A stretch of 64,000 nucleotides of DNA from Janthinobacterium sp. GW456P. GTDB lineage: Bacteria; Pseudomonadota; Gammaproteobacteria; Burkholderiales; Burkholderiaceae_D. The stretch lies in assembly GCF_002127655.1 (NCBI RefSeq), contig NZ_NEHB01000013.1, positions 232,101-296,100 on the forward strand, given 5' to 3'. Position numbers and translations under genes: made by a program. A model generated the notes under the pieces. That model searched no databases. It was given only the letters and a program-made list of their open reading frames with translations, and was not told where the DNA came from. Below are positions 56,617 to 64,000 of this stretch, in pieces; positions within the stretch are counted from its first letter, which is position 1, and every line of letters starts with the position of its first letter.

Positions 56617-57687
56617 ATGAAGATCAAAGTATTGATCGTGGACGATTCGGCCTTGATCCGCAGCGTCATGACGGAAATCGTAAACAGCCAGCCCGACATG
56701 GAAGTGGTGGGCGCGGCGCCCGATCCGCTGGTGGCGCGCGAGATGATCAAGCAGACCAACCCCGACGTGCTGACCCTCGATGTCGAGATGCCGAAGATGG
56801 ACGGTCTGGACTTCCTGGAAAAGCTGATGCGCCTGCGCCCGATGCCGGTGCTGATGGTGTCGTCGCTGACCGAGCGCGGTTCGGAAATCACCATGCGCGC
56901 GCTGGAACTGGGCGCCGTCGATTTCGTCACCAAGCCGAAGATTTCCATCCAGAGCGGCATGCGCGAGTACACGGACATGATCGCCGACAAGATCCGCGCC
57001 GCCTCGAAGGCGCGTATCCGCGCGCGCACTCTGCCGGCGGCCGGCGACAAGGTGGCCGCACCGCTGCCTGCGCTGCGCAGCCCATTGACGTCGAGCGAAA
57101 AGCTGATCATCGTGGGCGCCTCGACCGGCGGCACGGAAGCGATCCGCGAATTTCTCATGCAGATGCCGTCCGATTGTCCCGGCATCCTGATCACGCAGCA
57201 CATGCCGGAAGGCTTTACGCGTTCGTTCGCGCGCCGCCTCGATTCGCTGTGCAAGATCTCGGTGCAGGAAGCGGCAGGCGGCGAACGCGTGCTGCCCGGC
57301 CATGCCTATATCGCGCCCGGCCATTCGCACCTGACACTGACGCGCAGCGGCGCCAACTACATGACCAAGATTGACCAGGGCGAACCGGTGAACCGCCACC
57401 GCCCGTCGGTCGACGTGCTGTTCCGTTCGGCCGCGCAATCGGCCGGTAAAAATGCCGTCGGCGTGATCCTCACCGGCATGGGCAAGGACGGCGCACAAGG
57501 CATGTTGGAGATGAAGGCCGCAGGAGCGTATAATTTTGCGCAGGACGAAGCCAGTTGCGTGGTGTTTGGCATGCCGCGCGAGGCGATCGCTGTCGGCGCT
57601 ACGCATGAGGTCGGTGCTCTGACGGCGCTGCCTGGCATGGTGCTGGGACACCTGGCGGCGCATGGCATGCGTGCTTTGCGCGTGTAA
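56617..57687 (+). CDS. cheB: Chemotaxis response regulator methylesterase CheB
   Basis: The 356-aa protein has a REC domain ([14 protein letters not shown]; phospho-acceptor D55 in [15 protein letters not shown]), a linker, and the methylesterase domain with catalytic serine in [11 protein letters not shown], histidine in TQHMPEGFT and aspartate in [10 protein letters not shown]. It removes receptor methyl groups when phosphorylated by CheA. It starts 171 bp after cheD, the gap holding repeat D. Confidence 0.96.
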   Translation: MKIKVLIVDDSALIRSVMTEIVNSQPDMEVVGAAPDPLVAREMIKQTNPDVLTLDVEMPKMDGLDFLEKLMRLRPMPVLMVSSLTERGSEITMRALELGAVDFVTKPKISIQSGMREYTDMIADKIRAASKARIRARTLPAAGDKVAAPLPALRSPLTSSEKLIIVGASTGGTEAIREFLMQMPSDCPGILITQHMPEGFTRSFARRLDSLCKISVQEAAGGERVLPGHAYIAPGHSHLTLTRSGANYMTKIDQGEPVNRHRPSVDVLFRSAAQSAGKNAVGVILTGMGKDGAQGMLEMKAAGAYNFAQDEASCVVFGMPREAIAVGATHEVGALTALPGMVLGHLAAHGMRALRV

Positions 57688-57834
57688 GCCACGTTTTATA
57701 TGATCCGAGGCAAGTTTGTTCGCCTAAAAGCAACGAAAATGCTATCCTACAACTTGCTGCCGTAGTGTCGACCATAATGTCGGCATTCATGTCGATATTA
57801 TTAACAAACCGCTACAGAAACAACGGAGTTATTC

Positions 57835-58233
57835 ATGGCTGATCCAAAGATGAAATTTTTAGTCGTTGACGATTTTTCGACGATGCGCCGCATTGTCCGG
57901 AATCTGTTGAAGGAACTGGGTTATGCCAACGTCGATGAGGCGGAAGACGGCGTGATGGGCCTGGCCAAGCTGCGCGCGGAATCGTTCGATTTCGTCGTGT
58001 CGGACTGGAACATGCCCAATATGGATGGCCTGACGATGCTGCAGCATATCCGCGCCGATCCCGCACTGGCCAAGCTGCCCGTGCTGATGGTCACCGCCGA
58101 AGCGAAGAAGGAAAACATCATCGCCGCCGCGCAAGCTGGCGCCAGCGGTTATGTCGTCAAGCCGTTCACGGCAGCGACCCTCGATGAAAAGCTGAACAAG
58201 ATTTTCGAGAAGCTGGAAAAAGCCGGCGCCTGA
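57835..58233 (+). CDS. cheY: CheY response regulator, copy 2
   Basis: The 132-aa protein resembles enteric CheY more closely than copy 1: [24 protein letters not shown]57 in [25 protein letters not shown] and [15 protein letters not shown]. It is likely the motor-binding CheY. In many beta-proteobacteria cheZ and flhBAF follow directly; here a terminator and a lipoprotein gene follow instead. Confidence 0.93.
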   Translation: MADPKMKFLVVDDFSTMRRIVRNLLKELGYANVDEAEDGVMGLAKLRAESFDFVVSDWNMPNMDGLTMLQHIRADPALAKLPVLMVTAEAKKENIIAAAQAGASGYVVKPFTAATLDEKLNKIFEKLEKAGA

Positions 58234-58240
58234 CCACGGC

Positions 58241-58254
58241 TTGATACCGATCAA
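58241..58254. promoter_or_regulatory. Second FNR/Anr-type palindrome
   Basis: TTGATACCGATCAA, matching TTGAT-N4-ATCAA exactly, lies 8 bp after the cheY stop and 216 bp before the lipoprotein start. It abuts the terminator, so it may be structural rather than regulatory. Confidence 0.4.
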
Positions 58255-58255
58255 G

Positions 58256-58290
58256 AAAAACGCTGCCCGTGCAAACCGGCGGCGTTTTTT
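58256..58290 (+). terminator. Intrinsic terminator of the mot-che operon
   Basis: AAAAACGCTGCC (58256-58267) pairs with GGCGGCGTTTTT (58278-58289), with one T-G, around a 10-nt loop, and the stem ends in a T-run. Confidence 0.85.
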
Positions 58291-58470
58291 TCGTCGGCTT
58301 GCGCCTTGCTTACAGCAAGCTCATCCCACGTGTCCCCCCCCCCTGACCGGATAAAATTGCGCAATGGAATGAAATATTTCCCATAGTTAACTTTACACGT
58401 CAAATGATTTGGCCCATGATCGCTGCAGTATTCCCCCTTTGTCCCCGACCCCGACAAGAAGGAGCGCACG

Positions 58471-58923
58471 ATGCGCCGAGCACCCGTATTATTTTTTGCC
58501 CTGAGCACGGCTCTGTTGGCGGCCTGTGGCGTGAGCCTTGAGCAAACCGCCGTTGCGCCTGTCGCGTCCGTCGAGATGCAGGAGCCGCCCGCGCAGTCGC
58601 CTGCCGAAGGCGACGGCCGGCACGCCTATCTGCACCGTGTGGGCGGCCAGGATTATGTCAGCCTGAGCCAGCACGGCTCCGAGGGCGGCTTGCCGATCCT
58701 CACGGGCACGCAGCGCCATGCGCGCGCCATCCGCCTGCTGGCGGCCGATCCGGCCCAGGTCAGGGCCATCCTGCGCAGCCTGAGGCTGCCTGCGAACCAG
58801 CGCAAGCTGTGGGCGGGCGAGGAAATCGTGCTCGACGCGGCAAGCTATGACCTGTTGCAAGCGGCACGCGGCAATAACAAGCCGCTGTTTGCCGAGCTCA
58901 AGCTGGTAGGGATGGAAAAGTAA
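58471..58923 (+). CDS. Small lipoprotein of unknown function
   Basis: The 150-aa protein starts with MRRAPVLFFALSTALLAAC, with lipobox LLAAC at residues 15-19. A Pro/Ala spacer follows, then a soluble domain of about 100 aa (RAIRLLAADPAQVRAILRSLRLPANQRKLW). GGAG lies 8 bp upstream. It sits alone between the che terminator and panC, at the position usually taken by cheZ/flhB. Upstream there is a run of ten C residues (58334-58343). Confidence 0.7.
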   Translation: MRRAPVLFFALSTALLAACGVSLEQTAVAPVASVEMQEPPAQSPAEGDGRHAYLHRVGGQDYVSLSQHGSEGGLPILTGTQRHARAIRLLAADPAQVRAILRSLRLPANQRKLWAGEEIVLDAASYDLLQAARGNNKPLFAELKLVGMEK

Positions 58924-58932
58924 GGCAAGAAA

Positions 58933-58950
58933 CGGGGCCGAATGGCCCCG
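58933..58950 (+). terminator. Short hairpin after the lipoprotein gene
   Basis: CGGGGCC-GAAT-GGCCCCG forms a 7-bp perfect stem 10 bp after the stop codon. There is no strong T-run, so this is at best a weak terminator. Confidence 0.45.
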
Positions 58951-58968
58951 CTGTGACTGCGTTTAAGG

Positions 58969-59084
58969 CATCTAACAACACCGTAGCGAGCGGCAGGGGG
59001 TTGTGGCCGAGAAGCGGAGCTGTGCTTTAGCACAGTGCGCATCGCAGGCCGCAAATCGCGACGCGCAGCAGGTTTTGTCGTATG
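58969..59084 (+). repeat. Structured dispersed repeat, copy E
   Basis: This 116-bp element lies between the lipoprotein and panC genes (convergent) and abuts the panC stop. The apical hairpin is GCTGTGC-TTTA-GCACAGT and the internal stem TTGTGGCC/GGCCGCAA. Its ends, CATCTAACAACACC versus CATACGACAAAACC (reverse complement of the right end), pair imperfectly. Confidence 0.82.
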
Positions 59085-59936
<852 letters not shown>

Positions 59937-59978
59937 CTAAAACCCCGTTGTACGGTGGTCAGTGACAAAGGGAAGGGG

Positions 59979-60911
59979 TCAGGCGGGCGAATACGCCAGC
60001 CGGACGTAGATGGGGGCAAACGGTTCTGCCTGCGTGATTTCGATCAGGGTTTCCTTGGCCAGTTCCAGCAGGGCCACGAAGTTGACCACCACCACGGGCA
60101 CGCCGCCGGCAATGTCGAACAGTTCGCTGAACTCGACGAAGCGCGACGACTGCAAGTGGCGCAGGATGCTCGACATGTGCTCGCGCACGGACAGTTCCTG
60201 GCGGCTGATGCGGTGATGCTGGGTCAGCTTGGCGCGTTTCAGCACGTCGAGCCAGGCCTGCTGCAAGTCCACCGGTTCCACGTCGGGCCAGGTGGGCGTC
60301 AGGCTTTGCTCGATGAAAATCTGCGTGCGCACGAAATCGCGCTCGAACTGGGGGATGGCGTTCAGGTCGTAGGCGGCCAGCTTGATCTGCTCGTACTCGA
60401 GCAGGCGGCGCACCAGTTCGGCACGGGGGTCGCCGCCATCTTCCTCGACGTCGCTCTTGCGCGAAGGCAAGAGCATGCGCGACTTGATCTCGATCAGCAT
60501 GGCCGCCATCAGCAGGTACTCGGCGGCCAGTTCCAGGTTGCGCACGCGGATCTGGTCGACATATTTCAGATATTGCAGGGTGACCTGCGCCATCGGAATA
60601 TCGAGAATGTTGAAGTTTTGCTTGCGGATCAGGTAGAGCAGCAAGTCGAGCGGGCCTTCGAAGGCTTCGAGGAAGATTTCCAGCGCGTCCGGCGGAATGT
60701 ACAGATCCGTCGGCATGCGCAGCAGGGGTTCGCCGTACAGGCGGGCGATGCCCGCTTCGATGGCGTCGGCGGCGGGGGCCGCGTCCGTTGTTGCAGATGC
60801 CGCAGGGTCGCCGCTGCCGTCGCCGTCGGCGACAGCTGCGGGCGACTCGATGACTGCGCCGGCACCGGAAGCGTCGGCTTCCGGCGTGACTGCAGACTCT
60901 TCAGGCAACAT
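59979..60911 (-). CDS. scpA: Segregation and condensation protein A
   Basis: The 310-aa kleisin subunit of the SMC-ScpAB complex. After an Ala/Asp-rich N-terminal extension of about 70 residues it shows FEGPLDLLLYLIRKQNFNILDIPMAQVTLQYLKY and AAEYLLMAAMLIEIKSRMLLP, followed by a C-terminal winged helix. It is co-oriented with DUF3460 and panC. The long low-complexity N-terminus is a lineage-specific addition. Confidence 0.94.
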   Translation of the reverse strand: MLPEESAVTPEADASGAGAVIESPAAVADGDGSGDPAASATTDAAPAADAIEAGIARLYGEPLLRMPTDLYIPPDALEIFLEAFEGPLDLLLYLIRKQNFNILDIPMAQVTLQYLKYVDQIRVRNLELAAEYLLMAAMLIEIKSRMLLPSRKSDVEEDGGDPRAELVRRLLEYEQIKLAAYDLNAIPQFERDFVRTQIFIEQSLTPTWPDVEPVDLQQAWLDVLKRAKLTQHHRISRQELSVREHMSSILRHLQSSRFVEFSELFDIAGGVPVVVVNFVALLELAKETLIEITQAEPFAPIYVRLAYSPA

Positions 60912-60928
60912 CGTGCCGGTTCCAGGTC

Positions 60929-61138
60929 TTAGTTCTTGTTCTGGTAAACGTAAGCCTGTTGCTTGACGGCCGACGCCAGCTGGCGTTCCTGCTCATCGAT
61001 GCTGATGGCCGGCTTGTCCCACAGCAGGGCGCGGCCCGCTTGCTGGCCCGCTTCCATGCCAGGATTCTTGGCCTTCAGTTCGGCGATGAACAAGGTGTGG
61101 TCGGATACGTAGTTGGTGTGTTTTGCAGGCAGTTTCAT
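60929..61138 (-). CDS. DUF3460 family protein
   Basis: The 69-aa protein starts MKLPAKHTNYVSDHTLFIAEL. Small cytoplasmic proteins of this family are found just upstream of scpA in beta-proteobacteria. KNPGMEAGQQAGRALLWDK matches the family core. AGAAGAG precedes the start. It is separated from scpA by 17 bp, probably in the same operon. Function is unknown. Confidence 0.8.
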   Translation of the reverse strand: MKLPAKHTNYVSDHTLFIAELKAKNPGMEAGQQAGRALLWDKPAISIDEQERQLASAVKQQAYVYQNKN

Positions 61139-61245
61139 ATTCTCTTCTGAGTGTCTTATGGGTAAGGTCAGCCGGCCGTATTCTACCGCGCCGTGCGGCT
61201 TGGCGGGTTGTTGTATCGGCAAGACCGGGACGAAATTGCTAAAAA

Positions 61246-61725
61246 TCAATAACGCAGCAGGCGCCGCATCACCATCGGCGCCGGTTCGGCGGGGTTGGCG
61301 TGCGAATATTCCAATTCTTCGGCCAGCTCGAATTCGAAGGCCGCATAAAAATCGATCAGCTTGCGCTGGTCGCGTCGCACGGCCAGGCGCAATTCCTCGG
61401 CCTGGCACGACAGGCCGTGATGAATGATGGCTTCAAGCAAGTGCTGGGAGACGTGGCTGCCCCGGTAGGCGGGCAGCACGCCCATGCGCGAAATCTTCCA
61501 GATGGCGGGATCGCTGTCGAGCGGCATCCAGCGCAGCGAGCCGGCTGGAATGTCGTCGATCAGCAACAGAAAACCGCCGCCGTGGCGCAATTGCGCTTCC
61601 ACCTGCTGCGCCGTCTCGTGGTGCCCACTGGACGAGGCCGCCACCTTGCCGGCCCACGCGGCGCGGGTCAGCTCGGCCATCAGTTGTGCATCTGCATTTG
61701 TTGCCTCGCGCACCACGATATTCAT
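61246..61725 (-). CDS. GNAT-family N-acetyltransferase
   Basis: The 159-aa protein has the GNAT fold: WKISRMGVLPAYRGSHVSQHLLEAII is the acetyl-CoA pyrophosphate-binding motif, and DFYAAFEFELAEE is the motif B region. The substrate is unknown. It lies 19 bp downstream of metG on the same strand, so it is probably co-transcribed with it. Confidence 0.84.
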   Translation of the reverse strand: MNIVVREATNADAQLMAELTRAAWAGKVAASSSGHHETAQQVEAQLRHGGGFLLLIDDIPAGSLRWMPLDSDPAIWKISRMGVLPAYRGSHVSQHLLEAIIHHGLSCQAEELRLAVRRDQRKLIDFYAAFEFELAEELEYSHANPAEPAPMVMRRLLRY

Positions 61726-61744
61726 TATCGGTCCTTGTGGTGGC

Positions 61745-63901
61745 TTAACGGATGCGCATGCCAGGTTCGGCGCCCGGCCACGGGTTCAGGATGTAGATGC
61801 CCGGATTGGCCTTCTCGTCGGCGGCGGAGGCGGCCATGACCATGCCTTCGGAAATGCCGAACTTCATCTTGCGCGGCGCCAGGTTGGCCACCAGCACCGT
61901 CAGCTTGCCGACCAGCTCTTCCGGCTGGTAAGCCGAGCGGATGCCCGAGAACACGTTGCGCAAGCGGCCTTCGCCCGCGTCCAGGGTCAGGCGCAGCAGC
62001 TTGTCGGAACCGTCGACCAGTTCGCAGTTGACGATCTTCGCGATGCGCAGGTCGACCTTGAGGAAGTCGTCGATCTTGATTTCGGGCGCCAGTTCCTCGA
62101 TGGCGGCAGCGGCAGCGGCTGGCGCGGCGGCGTCATTGGCGGCGTCGCCGGCCGGTGCGGCGATGGCGGCGGCCGCTTGCGGCGCATCGAACAGCGCTTC
62201 GATCATCTTCGCATCCATGCGCGTCATCAGGTGGCTGTAGGCGCCGATGGTGCGGCCCAGCATGCTGTTCGAGACGGCGTCGCCGAACACCTGCGTGTCG
62301 GCCCAGGTGAACTCGGCATCGTTGAGGAAGCCGGCCACGTTCTTGGCCACGCCTGGCAATACTGGCGACAACAAGATGGTCAGCTGGCGGAACAGGATCA
62401 GGGCCGTGGTGCACACGTCGTGCAGCTCGGCCGTCTTGTCCGCATCCTTGGCGAGGATCCACGGCTTGTTTTCATCGACATACTGGTTGGTGATGTCGGC
62501 GATTTCCATGATTTCGCGCAAGGCCTTGCCGAATTCGCGGTTCTCGAAGTGCGCGGCGATGCTGGCCTGGCGCTCGACGATGACGCCGTTGACGTCCACC
62601 GTCAGGGCGCGGTTGATCCAGCTTTGCGCGCCTTCCGACAGCGTCGATGCCAGCTTGCCGTCGAAACGCTTGGCGATGAAGCCGGCGCAGCGGCTGGCGA
62701 TGTTCACGTACTTGCCGATCAGGTCGCTGTTCACGCGGGCGACGAAATCTTCGCCGTTGAAGTCCAGGTCTTCCACTTTCGAGTTCAGCTTGAAGGCGAT
62801 GTAGTAGCGCAGCCATTCCGGGTTCATGCCCAGGTCCAGGTAGCGCAGCGGCGAAATGCCCGTGCCGCGCGACTTCGACATCTTTTCGTTGTTGACCGTC
62901 AGGAAGCCGTGCACATTGACTTTCAGTTTGTCGATCACCGGGTGATTGGCAAATTTCAGCATGGCGGGCCAGAACAGCAAATGGAAGGAAACGATGTCCT
63001 TGCCGATGAAATGGATCTGTTCCGTCGTCGGGTCGTTCAGGAAGGCGTCGAAATCGATGCCTTTCTTGTCGCAATAGTTTTTCAGGCTGGCCAGGTAGCC
63101 GACGGGCGCATCCATCCACACATAGAAGAACTTGCCCGGCGCATCGGGAATCGGGATGCCGAAGTAGGGTGCGTCGCGCGAGATATCCCAGTCGGCCAGC
63201 TTTTCACCGGCTTCGCCCAGCCATTCGCTGACCTTGTTGACCATTTCAGGCTGCAAGCGGCCCGGCGTGTTGAGCCAATCCTTGAGGAATTCGAAGCAGC
63301 GCGGGTCGGACAGCTTGAAGAAATACTGTTCCGACGGCTTCATCACGGGCGTCGCGTTGGTGAACACGGAGAACGGGTTGACCAGGTCGGTCGGCTGGTA
63401 GGCCGCGCCGCACACTTCGCAATTGTCGCCATACTGGTTCTTGGCGCCGCATTTCGGGCATTCGCCCTTGATGTTGCGGTCGGCCAGGAACATGCCCTTG
63501 ACCGGATCGAAGAAGCGGTCGACGGTTTTCGTGACGATCAGGCCCGTATCGCGCAGCTTGCGGTAGATCGATTGCGACAGGTCGACGTTTTCCGGCGAAT
63601 CGGTCGAATACCAGTTGTCGAAGGCGATATGGAAGCCGTCGAGGTACTGGGCGCGGCCGGCGGCGATGTTGGCGACGAATTGCTGCGGCGTGATGCCTTC
63701 CTTTTCGGCGGCGATCATGATGGGCGTGCCATGCGTATCGTCGGCGCCCACAAAGTGCACTTCACGCCCGGCGTCGCCATCGCGTTGCATTCGCTGGAAC
63801 CGGACCCAGATATCGGCCTGGATGTATTCCATGATGTGGCCAATGTGAAAAGCGGCGTTTGCGTAAGGCAGGGCAGTGGTGACGAACAGCTTGCGAGTCA
63901 T
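61745..63901 (-). CDS. metG: Methionyl-tRNA synthetase
   Basis: The 718-aa enzyme has HIGH motif in [11 protein letters not shown], zinc-knuckle cysteines [24 protein letters not shown] in [10 protein letters not shown], an anticodon-binding helical domain and an appended C-terminal tRNA-binding OB domain ([20 protein letters not shown]) after an Ala-rich linker (about 575-600). The ATG at 63901 gives [16 protein letters not shown]; the frame extends upstream without similarity. Confidence 0.97.
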   Translation of the reverse strand: MTRKLFVTTALPYANAAFHIGHIMEYIQADIWVRFQRMQRDGDAGREVHFVGADDTHGTPIMIAAEKEGITPQQFVANIAAGRAQYLDGFHIAFDNWYSTDSPENVDLSQSIYRKLRDTGLIVTKTVDRFFDPVKGMFLADRNIKGECPKCGAKNQYGDNCEVCGAAYQPTDLVNPFSVFTNATPVMKPSEQYFFKLSDPRCFEFLKDWLNTPGRLQPEMVNKVSEWLGEAGEKLADWDISRDAPYFGIPIPDAPGKFFYVWMDAPVGYLASLKNYCDKKGIDFDAFLNDPTTEQIHFIGKDIVSFHLLFWPAMLKFANHPVIDKLKVNVHGFLTVNNEKMSKSRGTGISPLRYLDLGMNPEWLRYYIAFKLNSKVEDLDFNGEDFVARVNSDLIGKYVNIASRCAGFIAKRFDGKLASTLSEGAQSWINRALTVDVNGVIVERQASIAAHFENREFGKALREIMEIADITNQYVDENKPWILAKDADKTAELHDVCTTALILFRQLTILLSPVLPGVAKNVAGFLNDAEFTWADTQVFGDAVSNSMLGRTIGAYSHLMTRMDAKMIEALFDAPQAAAAIAAPAGDAANDAAAPAAAAAAIEELAPEIKIDDFLKVDLRIAKIVNCELVDGSDKLLRLTLDAGEGRLRNVFSGIRSAYQPEELVGKLTVLVANLAPRKMKFGISEGMVMAASAADEKANPGIYILNPWPGAEPGMRIR

Positions 63902-64000
63902 GATTGATGCACTTTTGGGATGGATAATAGGACATTTTAACAGCGGAAAGGCAATATGAGCAGATGCAGCGCCTGCAAGTGATGCTTTTGCCGCCATCGC

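Noticed and set aside
61484-63907. Open frame of about 800 codons opposite metG
   Set aside because: Antisense to metG, which has all synthetase motifs; no independent support.

Overview
The window looks like chromosome of a motile, GC-rich beta-proteobacterium of the Oxalobacteraceae (Janthinobacterium/Massilia-like). This is inferred from the proteobacterial flhDC master regulator beside motAB-che, the DUF3460-scpA-panC block, kynA-kynU and the codon usage; no rRNA, tRNA, phage, IS or CRISPR locus is visible. Nearly all sequence is coding, with short gaps.

Layout. 1-8.2 kb: a polyol (mannitol/sorbitol) uptake and oxidation locus. A LamB-type porin, cut by the window edge, diverges from mtlEFGK (ABC importer) and mtlD (mannitol 2-dehydrogenase), followed by two tandem paralogous AraC regulators. 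8.3-14.5 kb: phytase/esterase-like lipoprotein, S9 peptidase, a GST facing an HxlR regulator, and a secreted protein of unknown function. 14.9-17.9 kb: an HD-GYP c-di-GMP phosphodiesterase and an Aer-like PAS chemoreceptor. 17.9-26.1 kb: DUF2071 protein, SDR dehydrogenase, AraC regulator, then an operon of alkyl-DHAP-synthase-like flavoprotein, GlpD-like dehydrogenase, a small protein with an apparent AUC start, and an FGGY kinase. 26.3-34.2 kb: TonB receptor with a Fur-box-like site, REC-PAS-GGDEF cyclase, aminotransferase, and an EamA exporter facing a MocR regulator. 34.3-42.4 kb: htpG, small membrane protein, two hydrolases, secreted protein, and an LRR/MORN pair. 42.5-44.7 kb: kynA-kynU. 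44.7-58.2 kb: flhDC with an elaborate promoter region, a methyltransferase, then motA-motB-cheZ-like-cheY-cheA-cheW-mcp-cheR-cheD-cheB-cheY. 58.4-63.9 kb: lipoprotein, panC, scpA, DUF3460, GNAT, metG.

The most striking non-genic signal is a family of five dispersed 114-118 bp intergenic elements (1854, 18779, 42374, 56469, 58969). Their core sequence is conserved, but three stems vary between copies with compensatory base changes, which suggests a structured RNA or a mobile palindromic element. A second, simpler palindromic repeat occurs twice (10351, 36232). The flhDC upstream region carries two tandem sigma-28-like promoters, a perfect FNR/Anr-type box and two further perfect palindromes.
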